From Gracilimonas sp. (GTDB lineage Bacteria > Bacteroidota > Rhodothermia > Balneolales > Balneolaceae), in contig JAKURD010000001.1 of the NCBI GenBank assembly GCA_022450045.1, positions 1 through 64,000 on the forward strand: DNA of 64,000 bases. Direction: 5' to 3'. Numbering within the stretch: position 1 is the stretch's first letter; the number at the start of each line of letters is the position of its first letter. Below the pieces are notes generated by a model that ran no database searches, had not been told where the DNA came from, and saw nothing but the letters and a program-made list of their open reading frames with translations. Below are positions 10,120-19,445 of the stretch, piece after piece. The position numbers were made by a program, and so were the translations under genes.

Positions 10120-10401
10120 TTAAAGTTTATGTCTTTTTACTACATTAGAGATTAGAGGCTCAGACGTTTGCTGTTTCTTTCGTGTGTTCTTCTTCTCAAA
10201 TTCCTGCAGATCATGTTTCAATTCCCTAAAATCCTCCAGGCTTATTTCACCCCGGGCATAACATCGGCAGAAATGATCCAATTGTTTTTTAAATCGCTCC
10301 TTTTCAGGCTTTCGTCTTATAAATAGTACAGTTATGACCAATAGGACGAATGCGGTAAGCAGGAGCCACCAAAATAACGGATTTTCGAACCACATAAGCA
10401 C
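10120..10401 (-). CDS. Membrane protein with SHOCT domain, first gene of the nhaA operon
   Basis: 93 residues. A membrane helix (FWWLLLTAFVLLVITVLF) is followed by a basic linker and a SHOCT domain, recognised by CRCYARGEISLEDFRELKHD (the usual pattern is ARGEI..EEF..LK..L). SHOCT is a short C-terminal domain of unknown, possibly oligomerising, role. An AAGGAGGTG sits 7-8 bases upstream of the ATG as a strong ribosome site. The gene heads a six-gene minus-strand run and has the TTAAGC-repeat promoter 57-89 bases upstream. A second SHOCT protein heads the GAPDH operon in the same way. Confidence 0.8.
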   Translation of the reverse strand: MLMWFENPLFWWLLLTAFVLLVITVLFIRRKPEKERFKKQLDHFCRCYARGEISLEDFRELKHDLQEFEKKNTRKKQQTSEPLISNVVKRHKL

Positions 10402-10457
10402 CTCCTTTTGAACTTTAAATTAATGTTAAGAAGAAAAGGGCCAGTTCTTTTGATTAT

Positions 10458-10490
10458 AGAATACAACAAGAAGGCTTAAAAGAAGCTTAA
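10458..10490 (-). promoter_or_regulatory. Direct-repeat promoter P1 (SHOCT/nhaA operon)
   Basis: Read on the minus strand: TTAAGC, 5 bases, TTAAGC, 10 bases, TATTCT. The half-sites are at 10485-10490 and 10474-10479, the -10-like hexamer at 10458-10463. Same architecture as eight other promoters in this window; both half-sites are perfect. Confidence 0.65.
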
Positions 10491-10662
10491 ATTTGGGAGG
10501 ATAGTTGATAATAGCTGAGTTTTTCGTTTTAATGACCACTTCAGATCGAGAATCATTCATTGGGCAAATGAGATCTGGTAAAAACGAATTATAGCATCAA
10601 ACAAATTTTGCAAAGATTTTTCTAATCGCATCAAGCATAACACAAATATGGACAGATATTAG

Positions 10663-10816
10663 AAAATCAGTCTTTCACTAACCGAAGTAGTTGCCCAGGG
10701 AATAGGCGTTATGATAGGAGCCGTTATTTTTCCACCGATCTGTTTGCGTTGCGGTTATATTGCCGGCCGTACTGATGCTGCTGATCTTTGCCGGAGAAAA
10801 ATGGTTTCTTGCCTGA
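10663..10816 (+). pseudogene. Remnant of an APC-type amino-acid permease
   Basis: From 10663 one frame reads KISLSLTEVVAQGIGVMIGA, very like the first helix of APC-family permeases. After about 25 codons the match is lost. From 10748 another frame reads VAVILPAVLMLLIFAGEKWF and ends at TGA 10814-10816, resembling a last membrane helix. The gene has apparently collapsed to its two ends. The rest of the gap 10491-11321 holds only the hairpin repeat below. Confidence 0.4.
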
Positions 10817-11179
10817 AAAAAATGAACAGCCTTTAGCCTGTAGTTTTTTACGGGTACTCATTCACAGTATGATTAAACAGAAAATGTCAGGGATATTTAC
10901 ATAACTCCTTAATGCAGGATTTTCTCTCACAATTCGTATATTTTTAAAAACATTGGAAATATTTTAATCAATATCGTTTTTTGTATGTTGGGTAATTACC
11001 TTTAGTGCGACAGGCCGAGTAGCTGCACCCACATGGATCGGTAAATCGACCGGAGGATAAGCAAATTAGTGTTTAGAGGATTGATCCACTATAACTGATG
11101 CGGCCCTTTACAAAATCCTCTTCCGTTGCAATTAAAACGCGGAAAATGGACCGTAGAGCCCTCGAACTCAAATAAACTA

Positions 11180-11247
11180 CCCCGCCGCAAGCAGACGGGA
11201 TATCTATTTCTGTTTTTTATTTTATCTTTTCGCCGCAAGCGGCGGGG
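11180..11247. repeat. GC-rich inverted repeat / hairpins
   Basis: CCCCGCCGC at 11180-11188 is the exact inverse of GCGGCGGGG at 11239-11247. The right arm also forms its own hairpin, GCCGC-AA-GCGGC, inside 11232-11244. The surrounding DNA is AT-rich, so these islands stand out. It could be an interspersed repeat or a terminator for a lost gene. Confidence 0.45.
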
Positions 11248-11321
11248 AATTTGACATAGAAAAACAGAATGCAGCATTTTGGTAATAGTGGTCCCAAAGG
11301 CCTTTTCATATTTTCTGAATC

Positions 11322-12977
11322 ATGATATCCAAACATAAAATATCTATAGCGGGATTACTGCTGGGCACCCTGTTTTTTGCCTTTTCTCTGACGCCCAGCC
11401 TGCTGCCGCGTACAAATATAATGCAGGGATTGATTTCCGGCTTTGCATTTACTTTGGGCTATGGATTGGGCGTACTGAGTCGGTGGTTGTGGGCGTGCTT
11501 TGAGCTTCCGATTCCCAATAAGCGCATCCAAAAAATCATAACCTATATCACCGGCAGTATATGCTTGCTCACGGTCATTATCTTTCTCTGGCAGGCTACC
11601 GGCTGGCAAAATTCTTTGCTGACCCTGATGGGACTTGAAAGCTCTGCTATCATGCGGCCCCTGATAATTGGTCTTATAGCAGCAGGTATTTTTTTGATTC
11701 TGCTGTTCCTTGCGCGACTGTTCCGGTGGACATTCCGGTACCTCTCCGATCAGCTTCATCGGATTATACCCCGCCATGTTTCCTATGGTTTCGGCCTGTT
11801 GGCTGCCGTTATCATCTTTGGGCTTGCTTTCAACGGCGTGTTGCCCTCTCTGATCCTGAGAGGAGCGGATGCTTCCTACAAGCAGTGGGATCGCCAAATA
11901 CAGCCCGACCTGGAACAACCTACCGATCCGATGAAAACCGGCAGTCAGGCCTCGCTGCTGAACTGGGATGAAATGGGACACTACGGCCGCGAGTTTGTGG
12001 TTAACGCTCCTGATACAGACGACCTTAAGCAGTTTACCGACCAACCTGTAAAGAAACCTATTCGGGTGTACGCCGGCATGCGGGCGGGCCGCTTTAAAGA
12101 ACGCGCCAAACTTGCCCTTCAGGAGCTAAAGCGAGTTGGTGCTTTTGAGCGGTCCGTAATGGTGCTGAATACGCCCACCGGTTCCGGCTGGGTAGATCCA
12201 GCGGCCATCCAGCCGATTGAATATCTTTATCGCGGCGATATTGCCACCGTCTCAGCGCAGTATTCCCACCTGCCCAGTGCACTTTCGTTAATATTTGAGG
12301 GCGAATATGGCGAAGAGATGGCACAGGCTCTGTTTCAGGAAGTGTACGGCTATTGGAGCGGTCTGCCGGAAGCTGATCGGCCCAAGCTTTACCTGCAGGG
12401 GCTAAGTTTGGGGGCTCTCAACTCCGACCGCTCATTCGACCTGTTCGACATCATCGACGATCCGTTCCACGGGGTGCTCTGGAGCGGACCGCCCTTTCGC
12501 AGCGAAACCTGGCGGCGCATAACCGCGCAGCGAAAGCCCGGCTCTCCGGCCTGGCTGCCTCGTTTTCGGGACGATGCCGTCGTGCGCTTTGCCAATCAAA
12601 ACGGGGGGTTGGAACAGGGGGAATCTCCATGGGGTGATTTTCGTATTGCCTATCTTCAATATGCAAGCGATCCGATCGTATTTTTTGATCCCCGAATTTT
12701 TTGGCACGAACCGGAATGGATGCGCCAACCACGAGGATTTGATGTTTCACAAAACCTGAATTGGTATCCGATGGTTACCATGGTGCAGCTGGCCGCGGAT
12801 ATGGTGGCAGGTACCGGTGCTCCTGTCGGCTATGGCCATGAATATGCGGCCACAGATTATCTGCAGTCATGGATTCAACTCGCTGAACCGCCGGGATGGA
12901 GCCGGGAAGAGCTCGAGCGGCTGCAGGCCTTCTTTGCCGAAAGGGATAAAAGAAAAACGCAAAGCAAAGAATTATAA
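11322..12977 (+). CDS. Membrane alpha/beta-hydrolase family 9 protein
   Basis: 551 residues. The first ~180 residues form four or five helices (SLTPSLLPRTNIMQGLISGF is the family's opening), followed by a cytosolic or periplasmic hydrolase domain. The nucleophile elbow is LYLQGLSLGALNS, with downstream SGPPFRSETW and GHEYAATDYLQSW; the last His may complete the triad. This fits Abhydrolase_9 with its N-terminal membrane domain, for which a lipase or esterase role is suspected but not proven. It is a single gene convergent with cfa, and carries no TTAAGC-repeat promoter. Confidence 0.85.
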   Translation: MISKHKISIAGLLLGTLFFAFSLTPSLLPRTNIMQGLISGFAFTLGYGLGVLSRWLWACFELPIPNKRIQKIITYITGSICLLTVIIFLWQATGWQNSLLTLMGLESSAIMRPLIIGLIAAGIFLILLFLARLFRWTFRYLSDQLHRIIPRHVSYGFGLLAAVIIFGLAFNGVLPSLILRGADASYKQWDRQIQPDLEQPTDPMKTGSQASLLNWDEMGHYGREFVVNAPDTDDLKQFTDQPVKKPIRVYAGMRAGRFKERAKLALQELKRVGAFERSVMVLNTPTGSGWVDPAAIQPIEYLYRGDIATVSAQYSHLPSALSLIFEGEYGEEMAQALFQEVYGYWSGLPEADRPKLYLQGLSLGALNSDRSFDLFDIIDDPFHGVLWSGPPFRSETWRRITAQRKPGSPAWLPRFRDDAVVRFANQNGGLEQGESPWGDFRIAYLQYASDPIVFFDPRIFWHEPEWMRQPRGFDVSQNLNWYPMVTMVQLAADMVAGTGAPVGYGHEYAATDYLQSWIQLAEPPGWSREELERLQAFFAERDKRKTQSKEL

Positions 12978-13032
12978 TGGATGACAGAGCATACTGTTAA
13001 GTGATCGTACGGTTCTACTCATTACTGATTTT

Positions 13033-14166
13033 TTATTCATCTTCCGTCCGGTAACGGGGCGCAACAAACCCGCCGGGGATTCCGCGTTTAGAAAAAACAA
13101 CCTGCCAGAGCTGGTTTTTACGTACCCTGAAACTGCCGGCACAACTGAGTAGATAATACTTCCACATGCGGTAAAACTCTTCAGAGTAATTTGGCTTTAG
13201 CTCATCCCAGTGGTTGTCAAAATTTTGATACCAGGCCATCAGGGTTTTATCATAATAGGCACCGAAGTTTTGCCAGTCTTCCATTACAAAGAGCCCCTCA
13301 GCGGCCAGTGACAGCTGACGTATGGAGGGGAGTTGAGAATTCGGGAATATATATTTTTCAATCCATGGATCAGTAGTACGTACCGATTCATTGCCTCCGA
13401 TCGTATGGAGTAAAAAAATGCCATCATCTTTCAAACACCGATGGACAGCCTGCATATAGGTGCGGTAATTTTTGCTGCCAACGTGTTCGATCATACCCAG
13501 TGAGACAATACGGTCAAAGGGTTCATCAATCTCCCGATAATCCTGAAACCGTATTTCCACTGGCAGGCCCTTGCATCGCTCTCTGGCCAGATCCACCTGC
13601 TCTTTGGAAACCGTGATGCCTACCACTTCTGCCCCGTAGGTTTCGGCCGCATATTTGGCAAAGCTGCCCCACCCGCAGCCGATATCCAGCACACGCTGGC
13701 CGGGCTGTAAATCTATTTTTTTGCATACCAGATCCAGCTTGGCTTCCTGGGCTTCATCCAGCGTTTCAGCTCCTTGCCAGTAGCCGCAGGTATAAACCAT
13801 GCGTTTGTCCAGCATTAACTTGTACAGGTCATTTCCAACATCGTAATGTTGTTCGCCTATTTCATAAGCTTTTTCTTTGCGTTGCTGATTGGTCAGCATT
13901 GCTTTAACATGTTCAAACACCAATGTTGGAGTAAGAGCATGTTTTTTCTCAAGCTCTGCCCGAAGCACCCGGGTAAAAAATTGATCGAGTGCTTCGGCTT
14001 CCCACCAACCATCCATATACGCTTCACCCAGCCCTAATGATCCCTTACTTACTACCCGATCAAAAAGACGGTCGTCAAGCACTTGAATATCCCAAGGCCG
14101 GGTCCCGTTAATTTGGATATCCGCCGACTCCAGGTCGGCTTCTATCTTTTTAATAATATTTTTCAT
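13033..14166 (-). CDS. cfa: Cyclopropane-fatty-acyl-phospholipid synthase
   Basis: 377 residues, normal for CFA synthases. SAM-binding motif VLDIGCGWGSFAKYAAETYG, post-motif GITVSKEQ, and family markers QHYDVGNDLYKLML and IVSLGMIEHVG are present, plus the C-terminal YYLLSCAGSFRVRKNQLWQ. The enzyme adds a methylene group across double bonds of membrane lipids, typically on entry to stationary phase or under acid stress. The promoter at 14267-14299 is one of the TTAAGC-repeat set, linking it to that regulon. Transcribed alone. Confidence 0.95.
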   Translation of the reverse strand: MKNIIKKIEADLESADIQINGTRPWDIQVLDDRLFDRVVSKGSLGLGEAYMDGWWEAEALDQFFTRVLRAELEKKHALTPTLVFEHVKAMLTNQQRKEKAYEIGEQHYDVGNDLYKLMLDKRMVYTCGYWQGAETLDEAQEAKLDLVCKKIDLQPGQRVLDIGCGWGSFAKYAAETYGAEVVGITVSKEQVDLARERCKGLPVEIRFQDYREIDEPFDRIVSLGMIEHVGSKNYRTYMQAVHRCLKDDGIFLLHTIGGNESVRTTDPWIEKYIFPNSQLPSIRQLSLAAEGLFVMEDWQNFGAYYDKTLMAWYQNFDNHWDELKPNYSEEFYRMWKYYLLSCAGSFRVRKNQLWQVVFSKRGIPGGFVAPRYRTEDE

Positions 14167-14266
14167 GATCGTTCTCCTTTGAATTATAACCGGTTGTCAA
14201 TTGACAGACCGTCTAACCCATGATTTATTTTAGCAGGTTTTAAAACCTTTTCTGAATTCTGATTGA

Positions 14267-14299
14267 AGTATACGAGTGGTAAGCTTAAACAAAGCTTAA
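14267..14299 (-). promoter_or_regulatory. Direct-repeat promoter P2 (cfa)
   Basis: Minus strand: TTAAGC (14294-14299), 5 bases, TTAAGC (14283-14288), 10 bases, TATACT (14267-14272), about 100 bases before the cfa ATG. Identical half-sites to P1. The rest of the 14167-14394 gap shows no gene. Confidence 0.65.
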
Positions 14300-14394
14300 A
14301 ATTTCTTGGTGGTTTCGGGTGAGGATAGGGCCGCTACCCTTCTGTATATGGAAACACGCTTCTCAAAAGCGTAAAAAACTAACGTATTGGTTCA

Positions 14395-16470
14395 CTATTC
14401 AATGGTACGCTTCCGTATCAACACGACCACCGACCGTGCCTTTACGGTGTAAGTGATCCCGCCTATCGGTTTCTCCCCTCCAGGCTCGGCAATGTCGTTC
14501 GGACTTGGCAGGCTGGTGTCAACCACCCGCTTCCAGTCATCAGCAGTTCCCTCCTGAATGGTAAAGTCCAGATCGTTCCACCAGGCATTAATCATCACGT
14601 ACAAATCATCATCTTCCTCGGAAGCACCATCCAAATAGAAAGCAATGCTGTGAGAATCAGGCAAGGTATCAGCTGGTCCGTCCGTACCATACCAATGAAC
14701 ATCGCTACGCCAAAATCGGCTTCGACCCAGCGAAGGGTGCTGCTTACGAAATGCAATCATCCGTTTAAAAAAACGAAAGGTCTCTTCATTTTCTTCTTTC
14801 AGGGTCCAGTCCAGCCAATTGATTTCGTTATTTTGATTATATGGATTGTTGTTGCCGTACTGAGTATTTAAAAACTCATCGCCCGCCCGGAACATAGGCG
14901 TACCGTTCGAGAGAAACAGCAGACTGCAGAAATTTTTAGCCTGCCGCCTGCGCAGCTCCATCACCTCTCCGGGTACATGCTCATCTCCCTCCCAACCGCA
15001 GTTCCAGCTAAAATTATGATCCATTCCGTCGCGGTTGTCATGGCCGTTGGCTTCGTTATGCTTGTAATTGTAGGAAACCAGGTCGTACAGGCTAAACCCG
15101 TCGTGCGCATTGATAAAGTTGACGCTTTGCCAGGCATGGCAGGCATATTCCGGCGAATCGGGAAACAAATCATCACTTCCGTACATGCGGGTCATTACTG
15201 AGCCCACCATTCCAGAGTCTCCTTTTACGAACCGGCGCATGTCATCCCTGTATTTTCCATTCCACTGCATCCAGGTAATGCCCGGGAAGCGGACTCCCAG
15301 CTGGTAGCTACTAACATCCCACGCTTCGGCAATAAGTCGTACTTTTGTAAAAGCAGGATCTCCAGATATTTCAGAAATGAGAGGGGGGTCGTCCAGGTTC
15401 AGAGATCCGTCGCGATTGCGGGTAAAAATGGAGGCCAAATCAAACCGAAAACCGTCCACCTGCATCTCCGTAACCCAGAAGCGCAGGCTGTCCATTATCA
15501 TTTTCCGGACGGCCGGGTCGGCGCAGTTAAGTACATTGCCTGTGCCTGCATCGTTGCGGTAGTGGCGGCGATCGTCTTCCAGCAGGTAGTAAGTTTCGTT
15601 GTCGATACCCCGGTAGCTGTAGGTGGGCCCGTTTTCATCACCTTCCGCCGTATGATTATAAACTACATCCATAATTACTTCCATATCCGCCTCGTGGAGG
15701 GCTTTCACCATAGCGCGGAACTCGTTCATCAGGGCGTCAGGCTGCCGGCAGCTGCCATAACTGCGGTTAGGAGAGAAAAAGTTGAGCGGCATATATCCCC
15801 AGTAATCTTTCTCTTGGGGATCATTTTGGTGTACCGGCATCAGCTCCACTACGGTTACCCCCAGTTCTTTCAGGTAGGGAATTTTTTCAACCACCCCGCG
15901 AAACGTTCCCCGTTTGGCCGGAGAAATTCCAGAACTGGTATGCCGGGTAAAGCCGTGCACGTGTAGTTCATAAATGATGGTATCGTGGGTATGCTTCGGC
16001 TTTACCGTTTCTTCCCAATCGAAGGCAGGGGCGTGGGTATGTATAACCCCTAGGGGTGCTTTACCTGCATTCGATCCCTTTTTTTGCGCTGCTTTACGGT
16101 CAAAATCCGGCGGAAAATAGACTGCCTCTGCATACGGATCAAGCAGTATTTTATCGGGGTCGAATCGCTTGCCGGAGGCAGGTTCGTCGGGCCCCTCAAT
16201 GCGGTAGGCGTAACAGGCTGCCTTCTGCATGATGGTATGCGGAACCCGGCAGTGCCAGATATGGGCGGTTTTGTTGATGGCCAGATCGAAGGAATATTTG
16301 TAACAGGGCGTTTTGGTGTCATCTTTGGCGTACAGCAGCAGCGTCACCCCGGTGGCCGTCTCGGAATAGAGGGCAAAATTGCAGGCATGATCACCGTCGA
16401 TACTGGTAACGCCAAGCGGGTAAGGGGTCCCTTCCCGCTGCTCCCATTTGTTAATATTTTTTTCTGCCAT
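14395..16470 (-). CDS. glgX: Glycogen debranching enzyme GlgX
   Basis: 691 residues. An N-terminal carbohydrate-binding domain (GDHACNFALYSE...) is followed by a GH13 barrel. Catalytic segments are visible: VVYNHTAEGDENGP, DGFRFDLAS with the nucleophile Asp, LIAEAWD with the acid/base Glu and FINAHDGFSLYDL. GRSFWRSD-like substrate loops and GDEFLNTQYGNNNPYNQ match bacterial isoamylase-type debranching enzymes. It hydrolyses alpha-1,6 branches of glycogen. It follows glgC by 42 bases on the same strand, so synthesis and breakdown genes are read together. Confidence 0.93.
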   Translation of the reverse strand: MAEKNINKWEQREGTPYPLGVTSIDGDHACNFALYSETATGVTLLLYAKDDTKTPCYKYSFDLAINKTAHIWHCRVPHTIMQKAACYAYRIEGPDEPASGKRFDPDKILLDPYAEAVYFPPDFDRKAAQKKGSNAGKAPLGVIHTHAPAFDWEETVKPKHTHDTIIYELHVHGFTRHTSSGISPAKRGTFRGVVEKIPYLKELGVTVVELMPVHQNDPQEKDYWGYMPLNFFSPNRSYGSCRQPDALMNEFRAMVKALHEADMEVIMDVVYNHTAEGDENGPTYSYRGIDNETYYLLEDDRRHYRNDAGTGNVLNCADPAVRKMIMDSLRFWVTEMQVDGFRFDLASIFTRNRDGSLNLDDPPLISEISGDPAFTKVRLIAEAWDVSSYQLGVRFPGITWMQWNGKYRDDMRRFVKGDSGMVGSVMTRMYGSDDLFPDSPEYACHAWQSVNFINAHDGFSLYDLVSYNYKHNEANGHDNRDGMDHNFSWNCGWEGDEHVPGEVMELRRRQAKNFCSLLFLSNGTPMFRAGDEFLNTQYGNNNPYNQNNEINWLDWTLKEENEETFRFFKRMIAFRKQHPSLGRSRFWRSDVHWYGTDGPADTLPDSHSIAFYLDGASEEDDDLYVMINAWWNDLDFTIQEGTADDWKRVVDTSLPSPNDIAEPGGEKPIGGITYTVKARSVVVLIRKRTIE

Positions 16471-16512
16471 TTTTTTACCTGTGGTTTAGGCTATCAAGAG
16501 TACAAAAACGCC

Positions 16513-17781
16513 TTACTCGATTTGATGAATATTCTGTCCCAGCATTTCCGGTTCCACCAGCACAATGCCGCCGTCGCTCACATCAAACCGGCGACGGTCT
16601 TCCTTAGGGTCTTCGCCAATTACCGTGCCTTCCGGTATCACACACTCCTTGTCGATAATGGCATTGACGATGCGGCACTGCTGGCCAATTATGACGTTGG
16701 GGAGAATGACCGAGTTTTTTACCAAGCTGTATTCCTCAATCCGCACATTGGTGGACAACAGGGAATGCTGAACTTCGGCCCCGGAAACAATGCATCCTTC
16801 TGAAACAATAGAATCAACGGCTAAACCCCGGCGTCCGTCATCGTTAAATACAAACTTAGCTGAGGGATAGTAGTGAGGTGAAGTTCGTATGGGCCAGTCC
16901 ATGTCGTAGAGGTTTAACTCCGGCGACACTCCGATCAGTTCCATGCTGGCTTCCCAGTAGGAATCAACGGTCCCCACATCCCGCCAGTAAAACGGATGGT
17001 GGGTGTCGAAATCGATAAACGGAAAAGCGTAAATGCGGTTGCTGTCAATAACAGAGGGGATAATATCTTTGCCAAAATCATGGGAAGATTCCTCATTTTT
17101 GGCGTCCTCGAGGAGTCGTTCCAGTAGGAAGGAGGTATTGAAAATATAAATCCCCATTGAAGCCAGCGCCCGGTTTTCGCGGCCGGGCATGGGTACGGGC
17201 TGATCCGGTTTTTCATGAAAGCCGGTAATGCGGTACTGCTCATTTACTCTCATCACGCCAAACCGGCTGGCCTCTTCCAGCGGTACGTCAATGCACCCCA
17301 CGGTCAGATCGGCTTTCGATCCCTTATGAAAAGCCAGCATATGCCGGTAATCCATTTTATAAATATGATCGCCGGCCAGGATCATGACATACTCGGGGCT
17401 GTAAAACCGGATCAAATCGATGTTCTCATAGACCGCATCGGCCGTTCCGGTGTACCAATTTTCACTCATACGCTTCTGAGCAGGCACGCATTCGATAAAT
17501 TCATCGAGTTCCGAGCGCAACAGTTCCCATCCCCTCATCACATGCCTTATGAGCGATTGTGATTTGTACTGTGTTAAGATACCAATTTTACGGATATCAG
17601 AGTTCACACAGTTCGACAGCACAAAGTCAATAATCCGGAATTTTCCACCAAAAGGTACCGCCGGTTTAACACGCCACTGAGTCAATTCTTTCAGACGCGT
17701 GCCACGCCCTCCTGCCAATACCAGAGCCAGGGTATTTTTTACATCATCACCGATATTGCAGTAAGGGATGGAAGGTCTCAT
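16513..17781 (-). CDS. glgC: Glucose-1-phosphate adenylyltransferase GlgC
   Basis: 422 residues. The nucleotide loop LALVLAGGRGTRLKELT, the regulatory/substrate segment KPAVPFGGKFRIIDFVLSN, and AGDHIYKMDY are all classic ADP-glucose pyrophosphorylase motifs; the C-terminal left-handed helix repeats (GCIVSGAEVQHS, IIGQQCRI) are complete. It makes ADP-glucose for glycogen. No glgA or glgB is in the window. A TTAAGC-type promoter with two TTAAGG half-sites precedes it. Confidence 0.95.
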   Translation of the reverse strand: MRPSIPYCNIGDDVKNTLALVLAGGRGTRLKELTQWRVKPAVPFGGKFRIIDFVLSNCVNSDIRKIGILTQYKSQSLIRHVMRGWELLRSELDEFIECVPAQKRMSENWYTGTADAVYENIDLIRFYSPEYVMILAGDHIYKMDYRHMLAFHKGSKADLTVGCIDVPLEEASRFGVMRVNEQYRITGFHEKPDQPVPMPGRENRALASMGIYIFNTSFLLERLLEDAKNEESSHDFGKDIIPSVIDSNRIYAFPFIDFDTHHPFYWRDVGTVDSYWEASMELIGVSPELNLYDMDWPIRTSPHYYPSAKFVFNDDGRRGLAVDSIVSEGCIVSGAEVQHSLLSTNVRIEEYSLVKNSVILPNVIIGQQCRIVNAIIDKECVIPEGTVIGEDPKEDRRRFDVSDGGIVLVEPEMLGQNIHQIE

Positions 17782-17822
17782 GGGTTAAGGTTGGTTTGGT
17801 ATGAACTACATGCTTTGTCATA

Positions 17823-17855
17823 AACATACCGCCCTGTGCCTTAAATAAACCTTAA
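17823..17855 (-). promoter_or_regulatory. Direct-repeat promoter P3 (glgC-glgX)
   Basis: Minus strand: TTAAGG (17850-17855), 5 bases, TTAAGG (17839-17844), 10 bases, TATGTT (17823-17828), 41 bases before the glgC start. Both half-sites end in G instead of C. Confidence 0.6.
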
Positions 17856-17904
17856 AAAAATCGAATTTTCTGGTTAGAAATATAGATTTAGACAGTCACT
17901 AAGT

Positions 17905-19128
17905 TTACAAATGGGTTTTAAGCTTCAAATATTGCTTGATTATATAAATCGACATAATCAATACAGCAATGCTAAATGAGAAATACGGCAGATGTATGTT
18001 CAGTGAATATAATCCGGCCCCAAGAAACGAACCGGCAGCCAGTCCCAGGCTGCTCACGGAGGCCAGCAGACCCATTCGTTCACCAACTCTATGGTTACTG
18101 ATTTTACTTGTCAGTGAAGCCAGGCCCGGAGTAACCAGTGCCATTCCCAAGGCAAGAATACTCACAACCACTATGATAAGAGTAAAAGCATTTACAAACA
18201 TCAACAGAAACAGAGCCAGCCCTACCAGCAGATATCCTGCCGGCAGTAGCCGCTCCTCTCCCCATCGGTCAATCAGAGAGCCGGTCAATCCAATCTGGCT
18301 GATACTCATGCCAAGTGCACAGGCCATAAAGATAAATCCCATTTCGAGGACGCTGTATCCCAGCACCTCCTGCGCGTGCAAGGCAAAGGTGCTTTCGAAC
18401 ATGGAGAGCGCCCCTTGCGCAATCATGGCGTAGATCAGTATCTGGAGCATCTCTCCATTTATCATGCTCCTTGTATTTATTTTTTCCTGAGGATAACCGG
18501 TATTATCAATGAGTGGTAGTTTGCGAGGCAGCCATAATAATACGGCCACCAGGGCTAGCAGTGAAAACCCACCGGCAATCAAAAAGGGAGCCGTGTAGGC
18601 ATTTGCAGAAAATAGTTTCCATGACCACCCTTCAAACCAGTCAACATTCATAAAGAAGGAGCTCAGGACCGGGCCGAAGATCACCCCCAGGCTGGCTCCT
18701 CCACCCGTCCATGCCAGTACCTTGCCGCGAGCCTTTACCGGGCTAAGGTCTGTAACCCAGGAATTGACTGTAGGCAGTACGGAAGCTGAAAAAAGGCCTC
18801 CGGCTACCCGAAGCACATATAATAAAACCAGGTCATCGGTCCAGCCAAAGAGGACCAGGGAAAGTGCATACCCCCCCATACCCATTGCCAGCACTGGTGA
18901 TCGGCCGATGCGGTCGGACCAGCGCCCCCAAAACGGGGCTGCGAGAAACTGCATTAAAGGGAAAACGCCGGTCATCAACCCTACATGAATAGCCGGAGAA
19001 AGCCCAAACAGTTCGTTTGAACGTGCTGCTTTTTCCACTAAAAAGGGGAGAATGGGCAGGGTCAGGCCGTAGCCGATCATCACCAGAAACAGGCAAAAAA
19101 GTAAAATACCAATTTCTTTTTTCTTCAT
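17905..19128 (-). CDS. MFS drug/metabolite exporter
   Basis: 407 residues and twelve predicted helices. The loop 2-3 motif is FWGRWSDRIGRSPVLAMGM, the standard MFS A motif, and RVAGGLFSASVLPTVNSWV and GGGASLGVIFGPVLSSF look like the TetA/multidrug (DHA1) branch. Substrate cannot be told. The promoter lies 31-63 bases upstream and belongs to the TTAAGC set. It is divergent from the YVTN gene, which has its own copy of the motif. Confidence 0.85.
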   Translation of the reverse strand: MKKKEIGILLFCLFLVMIGYGLTLPILPFLVEKAARSNELFGLSPAIHVGLMTGVFPLMQFLAAPFWGRWSDRIGRSPVLAMGMGGYALSLVLFGWTDDLVLLYVLRVAGGLFSASVLPTVNSWVTDLSPVKARGKVLAWTGGGASLGVIFGPVLSSFFMNVDWFEGWSWKLFSANAYTAPFLIAGGFSLLALVAVLLWLPRKLPLIDNTGYPQEKINTRSMINGEMLQILIYAMIAQGALSMFESTFALHAQEVLGYSVLEMGFIFMACALGMSISQIGLTGSLIDRWGEERLLPAGYLLVGLALFLLMFVNAFTLIIVVVSILALGMALVTPGLASLTSKISNHRVGERMGLLASVSSLGLAAGSFLGAGLYSLNIHLPYFSFSIAVLIMSIYIIKQYLKLKTHL

Positions 19129-19158
19129 GTAAATCAGATCATTATAAGCATTTTGGTA

Positions 19159-19191
19159 AGTATACAGCTGTAATGCTTAAGCCAAGCTTAA
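19159..19191 (-). promoter_or_regulatory. Direct-repeat promoter P4 (MFS exporter)
   Basis: Minus strand: TTAAGC (19186-19191), 5 bases (TTGGC), TTAAGC (19175-19180), 10 bases, TATACT (19159-19164). The spacer TTGGC is the same as in P5, which faces the other way about 110 bases further on. Confidence 0.65.
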
Positions 19192-19249
19192 AAGAGACTG
19201 CGCCCTCCTGCTCCGAATTATTCGCAACCTTCGTTAGACCCTGTAGAGA

Positions 19250-19280
19250 GACCCTGAGGGTTTTCGAAACCCTCAGGGTC
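19250..19280. repeat. Near-perfect palindrome between two divergent promoters
   Basis: GACCCTGAGGGTTT and its exact inverse (14-base arms) surround a 3-base loop. It can form a strong hairpin. Similar ACCCTGAGGGT palindromes are, to my knowledge, scattered in Bacteroidota intergenic DNA. It separates P4 and P5, so it may act as a bidirectional insulator or be an interspersed repeat. Confidence 0.65.
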
Positions 19281-19302
19281 TAAGAATAACAATCAAGCCC
19301 TT

Positions 19303-19334
19303 TTAAGCTTGGCTTAAGGTAGCAACCTTATCTT
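19303..19334 (+). promoter_or_regulatory. Direct-repeat promoter P5 (YVTN protein)
   Basis: Plus strand: TTAAGC (19303-19308), 5 bases, TTAAGG (19314-19319), 9 bases, TATCTT (19329-19334), 111 bases before the gene start. Confidence 0.6.
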
Positions 19335-19445
19335 GTTATTAGAAACTATCGGAAAAACTTGGCCGCGCGTTTAGTTTACGTATGAGTCAATTTTTAATAA
19401 CAAATGACATAAGAATGAGCCTGTTTAGGCTTGGAGGAGAATGTT

